From the NCBI RefSeq assembly GCF_003172935.1, contig NZ_QGKS01000346.1, forward strand, positions 1 through 64,000: a stretch of DNA of 64,000 bases. The letters run 5' to 3'. The first letter of the stretch is position 1. Each line of letters begins with the position of its first letter. Positions 1 through 9,773 of the stretch are shown here, piece by piece. Below the pieces are notes generated by a model that was not told the DNA's origin, did no database searches, and saw only the letters and a list, made by a program, of their open reading frames with translations. The position numbers and the translations under genes were made by a program. Origin of the DNA: Micromonospora sicca. GTDB taxonomy: Bacteria > Actinomycetota > Actinomycetes > Mycobacteriales > Micromonosporaceae.

Positions 1-15
1 GACCTGGTTCGGGGC

Positions 16-1854
16 ATGGCCGACGAGGTGATCGCTGCGCATTGGTCGGATGGGGACCTTGCGGTTCTTGCGGGTGGGGTGGGCGCTGATGGGAGGCGTC
101 TGCCGGCCAGTGGGTGGATGGCGTTGCGCCGGCTTGGTTGGGGTGCCGTGTCGCCGGCGGGTGTGGTGGTGTCGGACCGGGTTCGCCGCATCGCTGAGGA
201 GGAAGCCGCCCGCGCTCTGCGGTTGGGATGCCACCGTCGTGCGGTTGTTGCCGCACTGCTGGCCACGTGGCCCGCTGATCCGTTCGCCCGTACCGAGGGC
301 GAATGGTCGGCGTTGCGGGCGGTGCTGCCCGAAGGATGCGATAACGCGACGATCCGCAACCGCACCCGGCAGATCGCTGGTTACATCGGCAGGCATGCGC
401 GGCTGCCGGCGGGGCTGTGTGAGTTGGAGGGTCCGCCGGCCGTGGCGCGGCAGGTGAGCCTGGCCGCGGCCGATCGGCAACAGGTTGTCGTGGACCGGGT
501 CGACGGCCGCATGGTGCGGGTGTGGTCGCAGCTTCCCGTGTGTGCGGCGCCGGCCTCGTACCGCGACTGGGTGTGGCATGCCTTCGACGTGGTGTTGCCG
601 GCAATCGTGCCCGCCTGGGTGAAGGTGTGCACGCCGACGCTGCGGCCCGGCGATGGCAAGGTTCGCGTTGACCTGCCCTGGCAGACCCCGCACACCCCGC
701 CGCCGTTGGACGGGCACACTCGCGCGCTGGGTGTCGACTGGGGTGTGAACACCCTGCTGACCGCGACCGTGGCCGACCTCGACCGGGACGGCTGCGTGGT
801 GGTGCGGGGGCGTCCGTTACGGTTCGACGCGACCGGTGTGTCGGCGAAACTGGTGCGGCTACGCCGCCACCGCGAACACCTGAAAACCAAAGCCGACCAT
901 GTGACCTGGCTGCGGGACGGCCGCCCCGCCGACGTCCCCGCCGACCCGGCCCTGACGGGAAAGCTTGTCCGCCTCGAGGCCGAGCACACGGCGGTGTGCG
1001 CCCGGATCCGGCATCTCAACAAGGCTCTTGCCTGGTCGGCGGCGCGGTGGCTGGTCGACCACGCGACCGCGGTCGGCGCCACCGTCATCTACGTCGAGAA
1101 CCTCGCCACCCTCGAGGCCGGTGGCCGGTCACGCAGCCTCAACCGGCGACTCTCCGGTGCGGTACGCGGCGCCGTGTTCACCGCCATCGCCCACCTCGCC
1201 GCGAAAGCCGGTATCGCCGTCGTCACTGTTCCCGCCCGTGGCACCTCGTCCGGCTGTCCCCGCTGCGGCCGCGCGGTCAAGCACGTCAAAACACCGGAGC
1301 GCAGCGCCGCCGGGTACCGGTGGGCCACCTGCTCGTGTGGCCTGTCGATGGACCGTGACCACGCCGCGTCGCAACGGATCGCCGCCCGGGGCCTGGCCAA
1401 CCAGACCAAAACCCTCCGCGACCGTAACGGCAACGCCGCGATCCGGACCGCCACCGACACACCCGTCCGTCACCGGGCCCGTCGACCAACCCGAGCCGCC
1501 ACTGTCGGACCGCAGCGGGATCGACGTAAAACCCTACCCACCCCGAAGCAGACCCGACCTGCAACGGTCAAGGCTTCACGCCTGCTGCCCTTGCGACGGC
1601 AGGTTCCCGCCCCGGCAGGCTCCCCACCGGGATCTGCCGGCAAGCGTCCGGCGGGACGGACACCCCAGGAAACCAACCCGCCAGGGCCGGTACGCCAGGT
1701 GCCGCACACGATTTCCACCACTACCCAGCGACACCCACACCGGGTTCGCGGGGCAGTCCTCGGCCGCGGCTTCCACCGCCACGTGCACGCCACCCCGATC
1801 ACCGACCGGGACGCTCGCACCGGCGAAACATCCGCCTCGCTGAGGATCACATAG
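16..1854 (+). CDS. TnpB-type RNA-guided nuclease (IS200/IS605 accessory protein) with long C-terminal extension
   Basis: TnpB-family RuvC nuclease. The catalytic acids are visible as D241 in GVDWGV, E361 in YVENLA and D446/D448 in MDRDHAAS. A zinc ribbon (CPRCGR, then CSC) lies between the last two. Such proteins use an RNA transcribed from the 3' end of their own element to cut DNA. No TnpA transposase is visible beside it. The nuclease core ends near residue 460. About 150 further residues rich in Arg, Pro and Thr follow, where related elements encode the guide RNA, so this stretch may serve as RNA as well as protein. The frame is open to the window edge, so the true start could lie upstream of the ATG used here. 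Confidence 0.8.
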   Translation: MADEVIAAHWSDGDLAVLAGGVGADGRRLPASGWMALRRLGWGAVSPAGVVVSDRVRRIAEEEAARALRLGCHRRAVVAALLATWPADPFARTEGEWSALRAVLPEGCDNATIRNRTRQIAGYIGRHARLPAGLCELEGPPAVARQVSLAAADRQQVVVDRVDGRMVRVWSQLPVCAAPASYRDWVWHAFDVVLPAIVPAWVKVCTPTLRPGDGKVRVDLPWQTPHTPPPLDGHTRALGVDWGVNTLLTATVADLDRDGCVVVRGRPLRFDATGVSAKLVRLRRHREHLKTKADHVTWLRDGRPADVPADPALTGKLVRLEAEHTAVCARIRHLNKALAWSAARWLVDHATAVGATVIYVENLATLEAGGRSRSLNRRLSGAVRGAVFTAIAHLAAKAGIAVVTVPARGTSSGCPRCGRAVKHVKTPERSAAGYRWATCSCGLSMDRDHAASQRIAARGLANQTKTLRDRNGNAAIRTATDTPVRHRARRPTRAATVGPQRDRRKTLPTPKQTRPATVKASRLLPLRRQVPAPAGSPPGSAGKRPAGRTPQETNPPGPVRQVPHTISTTTQRHPHRVRGAVLGRGFHRHVHATPITDRDARTGETSASLRIT

Positions 1855-1926
1855 GAAACCAGAGACGCTCCACAATGGGCAGCCGCCGGGCCTACGGTGC
1901 GAGCCCTCGCCGTACGGCGCGGCGGG

Positions 1927-4900
1927 TCAGTGCCCGACGGCGAAGCGGCCGTCGGCGGCGCGGCGGATCCTGCCGCTGGTGACGGCGATGTGCAGCCCGT
2001 AGCGCAGCAGCTTCTCGGCGGCCTCGGTGCGACGACGGTGACCGAGCAGTTCGAGCGCGGCGCGCAGCAGCTGCTCCTCCCCCAGGTGCGGTGTCTGCTC
2101 CAACGCGTGCGTCAGGGCGTTGGCCACCTCCTCCGGCGGCACCTCCTCGAACCGGCGATCGGAGCTGACCTGGGTGGTGCGGTAGCTGCGCGACGTGTGC
2201 GGGTCCAGGCCGGCGGGCCAGGCGAAGACACCGATGTGGGGATGGCGGTGCAGGGTCTCGCGGTCCACCAGCTTCAGCACCTCCGCGCGCCGGTCCTCCC
2301 GGGTGCGGGCGAAGCCGAACCGGGCGAGCGTGAGCCGCGCCAGGCGGTGCTGCTCGATCGGCCCTTCGGCGGCGATGATCTCGCGCAGGCTCTCCCGGAC
2401 CAGCGATCTGATCCGGCGGTCGCTGCCGATCAGGTCGATGTCCGCCTGCTCCCCGATCACCGTCGGCACGTACGGCACGAACCGGCTGGCCGTCGGGCTG
2501 CCCGCCGGCTCGGCGACGGCACTCACCGCCGGCTGCCCGAGCAGGACGGCCGGGGCCACGGGCGCGGCAGGGGCCAGCGAGGCGATCGGGGCGGCCGGCT
2601 CCTCGGCGTCGGCCGGTGGCCCGTCGTGTCGATCCTCGCCGTTGGCCGTCGGCCCCGGCACCCGCGCGTCGGGTGACGCATCCACCCGCTGCGCCGGAAC
2701 CTGCGCGACGGGCGAGACGCCGGTCGCCTCCGGCACCTGCCGTAGCGCCTCGGAGGCCACCGGCACCTGGTCCGGCGCCGGCAGCTCGGCGTCCTCCCGC
2801 TCCTCCTCGGGCGTGTTGGCGGCGGTCACCGCGGCGTCGATCTGGTCGAGGATCGCGGCGCGGTCGTGGATCCACGACGGCAGCCAGAAACGGACCATCG
2901 CCGGCCAGCCCATGATCGAGCGCAGCAGGCTGGGCGCCGAGTCCCGGTCCGCCACGGTCGGCCGGCTGCTCCACTCGGGACCGTCCAGCATGACGGCGAC
3001 CTGCCAGCGCGGCGTGCCGGGCGCCCGTACGGCGATGTCGACGGTGAAGTCGGAGAGCCCGTGCGAGGTGCGGACCTCGTGGCCGCGGGCACGGATGGCG
3101 GCGGCGACCTCGTCGCGGACGCGGCTGCGCCGTTCCGCGCGGTCGGTGACCAGGTCGCCGAGCCGGTCGGCGCCGGCGGCGGCCATTTCGCAGTACGCGC
3201 GCAGGTGCTGGGTCCCCACCGCCGAGGTCCGGGACAGGTCGATGTCGGACGGGTCGAACGAGGAGTAGAGCACCACCTGGCGGCGGGCCCGGGTGATCGC
3301 CACGTTCAGCCGCCGCTCGCCGCCGGCCTGGCTGAGCGGTCCGAAGTTCAGCGGCAACTGGCCGGTCTCCGGGTTGGTGGAGAAGGCCAGGGAGAAGAGC
3401 ACGACGTCGCGCTCGTCGCCCTGCACGTTCTCCAGGTTCTTGACGAAGACCGGTTCCGCGACGCCGCCCGACAACTGCTCGCGTACCAGGGGGTCGGGGC
3501 TCTCCTCGAGCAGGTTGAGGATGAGGTCACGCTGCTGGATGTTGAAGGTGACCACGCCGATGGACTGGGCCGCGGTGGCCGGGTCGTGCAGCCGTCGGGT
3601 GATCTCGTCGAGGATGGCGCGGGCCTCGACCTCGTTGGTCCGCGAGGCGCCCCGGTCGTACTGCCCGTGGACCCGTCGCCAGGTGATGCCCGCGGAATCG
3701 CCGGCCCCCGGCGACGGCAGGCTGGAGAGCTTGCTGTCGTAGTAGTACCGGTTGGAGAAGGCGATCAGCGACTCGTCGTGGCTGCGGTAGTGCCAGGAGA
3801 GCCACCGCTGCGGGAGACCGGATTCGACCGCCTCGCTGAGGATGCTCTCCAGGTCCTCGGGCACGGGCCCGTCGCCCTCGTCCGGCTCGTCCGGGGTGTG
3901 GGCGGCCTGCATGATGCTGGTCGGCGGCATCTGTCGGGAGTCCCCGACCACCACCACCGCACGTCCCCGGCCCATCGCGCCGACCGCCTCGGCGACCCGG
4001 ATCTGGGAGGCCTCGTCGAAGATGACCAGGTCGAAGCGCCGGCTTCCGGGGGCGAGGAAGTTCGCGGCGGAGGCCGGGCTGACCAGCACGCACGGGGTCA
4101 ACGCGAGCACCACGTCCGGGTACTGCTCGAACAGCTCCCGGAACGACTTCCCGCCGCGCTTGCGGCGAAGTTCCGCGGCGAAGTCGGCGAAGCGGCCGCG
4201 GCGGTCCGTCGGGCTGAACGGTCGACGGCGGACCAGCACCGACGGCAGGTGCTCGGGCAGCGCCGCGCGCAACTGGGCGGCCGCCGACTCGAACTGGGCG
4301 ATCTCGTCGTCGTGCAGCTCCGGGTCGAAGTACTGCAGACCGCCGGCGCGCAGCCGCTCCGCGAGCGAGGCCGCGGCGACGCCCCGCCGGTACGCCTCCT
4401 CGGCGAGCTGCGGGTTGACCTCGCCCCGCAGCAGCTTTTCGCGGTAGTCGACGAGTCCGGCCGCGCCGAGCACGTCGGCGTGGGTGAGCACGGTCGCCCA
4501 CCGGCGCAGCGGGAACAGCTCGTCGGCCCGCAGCTCGTTCAGCCAGGTCGCGCCGTCGCGCTGCCAGGCGTCGAGCCAGTGCGACCCGCCCGCCCAGCGG
4601 CTCAGCTCCGGGGCGCCGCAGCGCAGCACTCCCTGCCAGGCCCGCCACCGGGCGGCCGCGCGGTCGAGCAGGACGGCGTCCCCCTCGCCGATCCCCCGGT
4701 GGAACAGCGCCCAGGCGGCGGGGTGCGCCGCCAGGAGTACGCGACCGGCCCGGGTCGCGGTGACGGCCTCGCGCAGCCGCTGCTCGGCGTGCGGGTCGGT
4801 GGGCCGCCAGCCGCCGGGCAGGTGGAGACCACCGAGCGTGCCGCACTGCTGGGACAGGGCGGCGGCGTGCGCCTGCGCGGCCACCAGCCGACCGGTGACC

Positions 4901-7900
4901 AGTTCGACCTGCTCGGGGTCGACGGTGGCGCCGGACTGGAGGTGGACGGCGAGCCGGTCGGCGATGCCCTGCCGGCGCTTGCGCTTGCCGAACAGCTTCC
5001 GGCCCGCCTCCTGGGCCTCGGCATGCCAGGCGGCCAGCTCGGCGAGCGCGAAGACGTCTGGGCGGAAGGTGGTCAGCTCGCCGGCGAACCCCTGCCGGAA
5101 CGCGGCCAGCTCCGCCAGGAGCCGGTCGGCCGCCTCGTCCCAGCGGCGGTCGGACGCGCGCAGGGTGGTGTCCCGGTCCGGCAGCGTTCCCCGTACGGCG
5201 AGCCAGGCGCCGGCCTGCAGCTCGCGGATCGCGTCCGGGGCGGTCAGCGTACGCAGCAGGTCGGTCAGCTCCGGGCGGGCCGCGAGGTCGGCGCGGACCT
5301 GTTCTAGCTCGGCGGCGATCTCGGTGACCGCGTCGGCGTGCAGCCCGTCCAGGGTGCGGCAGCCACTGATGGCCCAGGGGTGCGCTGGCCGGAGCCGGGC
5401 CGAGCGGGCGGCGGCGGGGAACTCCCGCAGCGTCGTCTCCACCCGGGCCCGCTGCTCGCCGGTCGCGCCGAGATACCCGACCGGCACGGGCGCGACCGGC
5501 CCGTCGCCGTACGCCAGGGTCTGCTCGTAGGCCGACCAGAGCGACATGCCGGCGGCGTTGTCGGTGTGGACCTGGGCGGGATAGTCCGCCAGCGGCGCCA
5601 GCCGGGTGCGGTACGCCGTCTCGACGGCCGTCCAGGTCGCGTCGCCGCCGTGGTCGTACTGGTCGAGGGCGTCGCGGAGCTGCTGGCGGATCGCGTTGAT
5701 GGACTGCTTGCGGCCGTGCAGGTCGAGGGCGAACGGTCCCAGGCCGATCTGCTTGAGACGGCGCTTGACCACGTCGAGGGCGGCCTGCTTCTCGGCGACG
5801 AAGAGCACCGACCGGCCGGCGGTGACCGCCCGGGCGATCATGTTGGTGATGGTCTGCGACTTGCCGGTGCCGGGCGGGCCCTCCAGGACGAACGACTGGC
5901 CGCGCTCGGCCAGCACGATGGCCTGCATCTGCGAGCCGTCGGCGGGGATGGGCAGGTGCAGCTGCGCCTCGTCGACGTGGACGTCCTGCTCGGTGCCGGC
6001 CGGGTCGTCGAAGGACGCGCCGGACGACTCCACGAGGTGCCGCACCACCGGGTTCTCCATGAACCGGGGCCAGTGGTCGGTGAGGTCGCGCCACATCTGG
6101 AAGGTGGAGAACTGCAGCAGCCGCAGGCTGGCGGTCTCGTCGATGCGGTAGTTGAGTCGGTTGTCGACCAGCCCGGCGTTGATCGCGGCGAGCGTCTTGC
6201 CGATGTCGATGCCGTGCTCGTCGAGGACCGGCTGCTCCAGCTCCGGGATCCGGACGCCGTGCTTGACCCGCAGCCACTCGATCAGGCAGTAGTTGGGGGT
6301 GGCGACCTCGGCGCCGTCGATGACGATGGCGTACGGGCGCCGCCCGGCGCCGCCCTCGATCCGCACCGGCAGCAGGAACAGCGGCGCGTACGCCTCTCCC
6401 CCGGTGGTCTTGGCGTGCACCAGCGTGCCGATGGTCAGGTAGAGGTAGTTGCTGCCGGTCTCCTGTTCCATCGTGCGCGCCTCGCGTTGCAGCGAACGCA
6501 TCGCGGTCTTGTAGCGGGCCTCGGTGACCGCGCCGTAGACCCGGCGGTCGGTGCGCAGCTCCCGGGTGAGCATCTCGGCGTCGAGATCCTGCGCCCGCCG
6601 GGTGCCGGCGAGCTCGTGGACGTGGCTGATGTCGTCCTGCGGGATGATCTGCACCTGGCGGCCGTCGTGGATCAGGTCGTCGAGCAGGGCGAGCGCGCCG
6701 GCCGGGACGTGCAGCTCCAGGCCGCGGCCGCGCTTGGGCAGGTTGAGCAGCGGGTTGCGCAGGCTCAGGTCGAGCAGGGACTTCTTCCACTGCTGGATGC
6801 GCGCCGGGGAGCCGTCGGACTGCTGCGGCGCCTCGTCGCCCTCGTCGGCGAGCTGCCGCAGCTTCGCCAGCGCCACCCCGGTTGGCAGCTCGATGGAGCC
6901 GACCGTTCCGGTGGGCACCTCGGCGTCGACCGCCGGCGGGGCGACCAGTTCGTCGGGCGAGGGCAGCGGCCGGATGCCGGAGCGGTGGGCGAGGTGCACG
7001 TCGACCACACCCTGGAGCCGCTGGCCCTGGCCGCGGAAGTGGGCGAGGCCGACCTGCACCGCCTCGGTGAACCCGGCGGTCTGCGCGCCCGGCCCGATCC
7101 GGGTCAGCTCGACCGGCACCGCCCGCCCCGAGTCGACCATGGAGATGAGCAGGTTGGTCTCGGTCACCGCGGCGGAGCCGAGGCGTTCCTCCTCGAGCAG
7201 GAAGCCGCCGAACGCGTGCCCCTCGGTGATGAAGATCAGCGGGTGCAGCCCGGCCGCCTCCAGGCAGGCGGCGTAGGTGACGGCGAGGTCGAGGCAGTTG
7301 CCGAGCCGCCCGTCGAGGACGGCGGCGGTGGTGCTGACCTTCTGGCCGGTGTTCTCGAACGACGCCGGCAGGGCCTGGTAGGTGATGCCGAGCTGGCGCA
7401 GCGCCTCGTAGACGGCGCCGGCGATGAGCGCGGCCCGCTCGGAGCCGTCCTGGTAGCCCTGCAGGGAGCCCGAGCCGGTGCGGGCCAGCAGGATCTGCGC
7501 CGCGGCGCGCAGGACCGCGTTCACCGCCCGGGTGTTGGGTTGCACGAAGGCGGCGAGGGAGTCGTACAGGGCCGGGCTGTTGAACCACTCGTTGTGGGCC
7601 AGCACCGCCGACGGGGCGACCAGCCGGAGGTCGGGACGGTCGTCGGCGCGGGCGGTGAGCCGGTAGTCGACCGGGAACGCCTCGTCGGTGCGGCCGAGCA
7701 GCCCCCGGTCCGGGGTGAACTCGCGGAAGTCGTCCCAGCCGGTGGTCGCGCCGGGGCGCAGCGGCGTGGTGAGGGTACGCGTCCACGGCTCGGTCAGGGG
7801 GCCGTCCGGGCCGAGCAGTTCGAGGGTCAGCGACACCTGCGACAGCGGCGCGTCGCCCAGGTTCGTCAGCGTGAGGTGCCGGACCAGCGGCACCCGGTTG

Positions 7901-7995
7901 TGCACCAGGGCGGCGTTGATGGCCGGCTGCACGAGCAGCCCGAGCGCGAGCTGGCCGTCGTCGGTGGCGAACTGCGCGAAGACGCTGTCGGGCAT
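1927..7995 (-). CDS. Hhe-like defence protein: transglutaminase-like, DUF4011, SF1 helicase, Vsr-like nuclease, DUF3320
   Basis: A 2022-residue multidomain protein. From the N-terminus it has a beta-rich segment, then a transglutaminase-like part (Cys near 233 in GNCLDLA, His near 260 in EGHAFGGF). DUF4011 begins near 400 (SLLDLSLRNPLLNL). An SF1 helicase follows, with Walker A GPPGTGKSQT near 710, DEASQI near 1325 and late motifs NVQGDERDV and NVAITRARRQ near 1525-1570. A Vsr/MTES_1575-like nuclease fold lies around 1625-1710 (VDIAV, then LDGPEW) and DUF3320 covers the last 150 residues. The DUF4011-helicase-Vsr order matches the single-gene Hhe antiphage system. The ATG at 7995 is chosen over a longer frame because GGAG sits 9 nt upstream. 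The antiphage role is inferred from the family; the gene stands alone. Confidence 0.85.
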   Translation of the reverse strand: MPDSVFAQFATDDGQLALGLLVQPAINAALVHNRVPLVRHLTLTNLGDAPLSQVSLTLELLGPDGPLTEPWTRTLTTPLRPGATTGWDDFREFTPDRGLLGRTDEAFPVDYRLTARADDRPDLRLVAPSAVLAHNEWFNSPALYDSLAAFVQPNTRAVNAVLRAAAQILLARTGSGSLQGYQDGSERAALIAGAVYEALRQLGITYQALPASFENTGQKVSTTAAVLDGRLGNCLDLAVTYAACLEAAGLHPLIFITEGHAFGGFLLEEERLGSAAVTETNLLISMVDSGRAVPVELTRIGPGAQTAGFTEAVQVGLAHFRGQGQRLQGVVDVHLAHRSGIRPLPSPDELVAPPAVDAEVPTGTVGSIELPTGVALAKLRQLADEGDEAPQQSDGSPARIQQWKKSLLDLSLRNPLLNLPKRGRGLELHVPAGALALLDDLIHDGRQVQIIPQDDISHVHELAGTRRAQDLDAEMLTRELRTDRRVYGAVTEARYKTAMRSLQREARTMEQETGSNYLYLTIGTLVHAKTTGGEAYAPLFLLPVRIEGGAGRRPYAIVIDGAEVATPNYCLIEWLRVKHGVRIPELEQPVLDEHGIDIGKTLAAINAGLVDNRLNYRIDETASLRLLQFSTFQMWRDLTDHWPRFMENPVVRHLVESSGASFDDPAGTEQDVHVDEAQLHLPIPADGSQMQAIVLAERGQSFVLEGPPGTGKSQTITNMIARAVTAGRSVLFVAEKQAALDVVKRRLKQIGLGPFALDLHGRKQSINAIRQQLRDALDQYDHGGDATWTAVETAYRTRLAPLADYPAQVHTDNAAGMSLWSAYEQTLAYGDGPVAPVPVGYLGATGEQRARVETTLREFPAAARSARLRPAHPWAISGCRTLDGLHADAVTEIAAELEQVRADLAARPELTDLLRTLTAPDAIRELQAGAWLAVRGTLPDRDTTLRASDRRWDEAADRLLAELAAFRQGFAGELTTFRPDVFALAELAAWHAEAQEAGRKLFGKRKRRQGIADRLAVHLQSGATVDPEQVELVTGRLVAAQAHAAALSQQCGTLGGLHLPGGWRPTDPHAEQRLREAVTATRAGRVLLAAHPAAWALFHRGIGEGDAVLLDRAAARWRAWQGVLRCGAPELSRWAGGSHWLDAWQRDGATWLNELRADELFPLRRWATVLTHADVLGAAGLVDYREKLLRGEVNPQLAEEAYRRGVAAASLAERLRAGGLQYFDPELHDDEIAQFESAAAQLRAALPEHLPSVLVRRRPFSPTDRRGRFADFAAELRRKRGGKSFRELFEQYPDVVLALTPCVLVSPASAANFLAPGSRRFDLVIFDEASQIRVAEAVGAMGRGRAVVVVGDSRQMPPTSIMQAAHTPDEPDEGDGPVPEDLESILSEAVESGLPQRWLSWHYRSHDESLIAFSNRYYYDSKLSSLPSPGAGDSAGITWRRVHGQYDRGASRTNEVEARAILDEITRRLHDPATAAQSIGVVTFNIQQRDLILNLLEESPDPLVREQLSGGVAEPVFVKNLENVQGDERDVVLFSLAFSTNPETGQLPLNFGPLSQAGGERRLNVAITRARRQVVLYSSFDPSDIDLSRTSAVGTQHLRAYCEMAAAGADRLGDLVTDRAERRSRVRDEVAAAIRARGHEVRTSHGLSDFTVDIAVRAPGTPRWQVAVMLDGPEWSSRPTVADRDSAPSLLRSIMGWPAMVRFWLPSWIHDRAAILDQIDAAVTAANTPEEEREDAELPAPDQVPVASEALRQVPEATGVSPVAQVPAQRVDASPDARVPGPTANGEDRHDGPPADAEEPAAPIASLAPAAPVAPAVLLGQPAVSAVAEPAGSPTASRFVPYVPTVIGEQADIDLIGSDRRIRSLVRESLREIIAAEGPIEQHRLARLTLARFGFARTREDRRAEVLKLVDRETLHRHPHIGVFAWPAGLDPHTSRSYRTTQVSSDRRFEEVPPEEVANALTHALEQTPHLGEEQLLRAALELLGHRRRTEAAEKLLRYGLHIAVTSGRIRRAADGRFAVGH

Positions 7996-8139
7996 GGCGC
8001 GCTTCTCCAGGTAACGAGAGGGAGGAGAGCAGCCTAGCGGTCCCTCCTGACTCCGGGCCCTCAGCCGGACCGGCCCCGTTTGCTCGCGCTCTCCTCGGGC
8101 AATCGCGCGACGCAGCATCCGCACGGAAAGGAGCAGGTG

Positions 8140-8400
8140 ATGAAGATCCACGACCCGTCCAGCCAGGCGATGCAGAAAGACTACGACGTTACGGACATCG
8201 AGCGCCTGATGGCCAAGCGGCAGTGGAAGAACTACGACGACGTGATCAACTGGCTGAAGAAGGAGGGTGACGAGGACCGGCGCTTCACCCCCGGCGAGGT
8301 GCAGCACATGATCGACGACTTCAGCCGGGTGCGGGACAAGGGGATGGACTTCGTCCGCGATCCCGAGCGGCTCTGCCGGAATCTCAAGGGCAGCCGGTAG
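8140..8400 (+). CDS. Conserved-looking small hypothetical protein (86 aa)
   Basis: I do not recognise this protein. It is small, soluble, charged and predicted mostly helical, with clusters such as YDVTDIERLMAKRQWKNYDDV and no signal peptide or membrane segment. The ATG at 8140 is chosen because AAAGGAG lies 6 nt upstream; a start 20 codons earlier has no ribosome binding site. It is divergent from the large Hhe-like gene, with 144 nt between them, and lies just ahead of a PPOX-family gene on the same strand (21 nt gap), so the two may be co-transcribed. No function is assigned. Confidence 0.65.
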   Translation: MKIHDPSSQAMQKDYDVTDIERLMAKRQWKNYDDVINWLKKEGDEDRRFTPGEVQHMIDDFSRVRDKGMDFVRDPERLCRNLKGSR

Positions 8401-8421
8401 CGCGTCGGTCCGGCCCCGCCG

Positions 8422-8844
8422 GTGCCCGCCGACGAACTCCGACATCGGGTCGGATCGGCCCGGGTGGCCCGGCTGGCCACCGTCGGGGACGACGGCCGTC
8501 CGCACCTGGTGCCGGTGTGTTTCGTCCTGCTGGGCGACGTCGTCTACCACGCGGTCGACGAGAAGCCCAAGCGCCACCGGCGGCTACGCCGGCTGGAGAA
8601 CATCCAGGCGACCGGGTACGTCTGCCTGCTGATCGACGCGTACGACGAGGACTGGTCACGGCTGTGGTGGGTCCGGCTGGACGGGCAGGGCCGGCTGGTG
8701 GCGGACCGCGCGGAGGAGGCCGCGGCGCGCGCGGCGCTGGCCGACAAATATCCGCAGTACGTGCGACAGCCACCGGCCGGGCCGGTGGTGGCGATGCGGG
8801 TGACCGGCTGGTCGGCGTGGTCGGCGGCGGAGGCGGCCGGGTGA
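8422..8844 (+). CDS. PPOX-class F420-dependent oxidoreductase, TIGR03668-like
   Basis: A 140-residue split-barrel flavin/F420-binding protein. The N-terminal stretch (VARLATVGDDGRPHLVPVCF), the central HAVDEKPKRHRRLRRLENI and the DEDWSRLWWVRLDG segment are typical of the actinobacterial TIGR03668 subfamily. Such proteins use reduced F420 to reduce small substrates, but the substrate here is unknown. Length is normal for the family. A GTG start at 8422 is used; no ATG gives a complete barrel. The neighbouring convergent gene is also an F420-type enzyme. Family placement is firm, the reaction is not. Confidence 0.8.
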   Translation: MPADELRHRVGSARVARLATVGDDGRPHLVPVCFVLLGDVVYHAVDEKPKRHRRLRRLENIQATGYVCLLIDAYDEDWSRLWWVRLDGQGRLVADRAEEAAARAALADKYPQYVRQPPAGPVVAMRVTGWSAWSAAEAAG

Positions 8845-8861
8845 GCGTCGGCCGGAGCGGA

Positions 8862-9773
8862 TCAGCGGGCCGGGGCGAGGGCGTCGAGCACCTCGTCGGC
8901 CCGCCGCAGCGACGCCCGCGCGTCGGCGCGGGGTGAGCCGATCTCCGGGTCGAAGTTGAGGTCGACGAACAGTTCGGTGATGCCTGCCGCGGCGAGCCGG
9001 CCGAGATCCGACCGGATCTGCTCCAGCGTTCCGGTTAGCGGCTCGCGCTCGGCGGGGCCCGTCGGGCGTACCCGGACGACGCCTCGGCAGACGAACCGCA
9101 ACGAGCGGGGATCGCGCCCGGCGTCCGCCGCGGCAGCCCTGACCGCCGCGACCGACTCGCCGATGTCCGTCAGGTCCGCCTGGCTGCCACTGACCCACCC
9201 GTCGGCGAGCCGGCCGGCCCGGCGCAGCGCCGCGGGCGCGTGCCCGCCCAGCAGGATCGGGGGATGCGGCCGCTGCACGGGCTTCGGCTCCAGACGTGTC
9301 GGCGGGACCTGGTAGAACTCGCCGCGATGCTCGGCGACGTCGTCCTGCCAGAGGGTGCGGAGCACGGCGAGGAACTCCTCGGCCCGGTGCCCCCGCCGAT
9401 GCTTGCTCACACCGGTCGCCTGATACTCCTCGTCCGCCCAACCGAGGCCGAGCCCGACGTCGAGCCGCCCGCCGGCGAGGATGTCGAGGGTCGCGGTCTG
9501 CTTGGCCAGCACCACCGGCGAGATGAACGGCATGTCGAGCACCGCGACGCCGAGCCGGATCCGCGTGGTGTGGGCGGCCAGGAACGCCAGCGTGGTCAGC
9601 GGGTCCTGGACGCTGTGGTACGTCTCGCTCCAGCCGAGGTCGGCGGGGACGAGCAGGCGCTGGAACGCCCACAGCGAGTGGTAGCCGAACTGCTCGGCCC
9701 GGCGGGCGACGTGGATCATGTTCTCCGGGGTGGCCCACGAGCCGGAGACCGGCGGGGCGAATCCAACCTCCAC
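8862..9773 (-). CDS. LLM-class F420-dependent oxidoreductase
   Basis: Luciferase-like monooxygenase fold of 303 residues. Visible motifs are the N-terminal strand VEVGFAPPVSGSWATPENM, RIRLGVAVLDMPF, the conserved GGRLDVGLGLGWADEEY and PPILLGGHAPAALRRAGRLADGW. Proteins of this subgroup normally use coenzyme F420; the substrate cannot be read from the sequence. The GTG at 9773 is preferred because homologues begin at this strand and the 71 residues encoded upstream (to 9986) look non-coding. It converges on the PPOX gene, with 17 nt between the stops. The start region carries one copy of a 28-nt near-repeat found again at 13612. Confidence 0.82.
   Translation of the reverse strand: MEVGFAPPVSGSWATPENMIHVARRAEQFGYHSLWAFQRLLVPADLGWSETYHSVQDPLTTLAFLAAHTTRIRLGVAVLDMPFISPVVLAKQTATLDILAGGRLDVGLGLGWADEEYQATGVSKHRRGHRAEEFLAVLRTLWQDDVAEHRGEFYQVPPTRLEPKPVQRPHPPILLGGHAPAALRRAGRLADGWVSGSQADLTDIGESVAAVRAAAADAGRDPRSLRFVCRGVVRVRPTGPAEREPLTGTLEQIRSDLGRLAAAGITELFVDLNFDPEIGSPRADARASLRRADEVLDALAPAR

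Noticed and set aside
2866-5307. Long open frame opposite the Hhe-like gene
   Set aside because: It is a GC-skew shadow rich in Arg, Gly, Val and Leu with no motif, entirely inside a recognised gene.
7996-8577. Open upstream extension of the Hhe-like gene frame
   Set aside because: It overlaps two genes on the other strand and lacks protein-like character; the ATG at 7995 has a good ribosome binding site and begins the family-like sequence.
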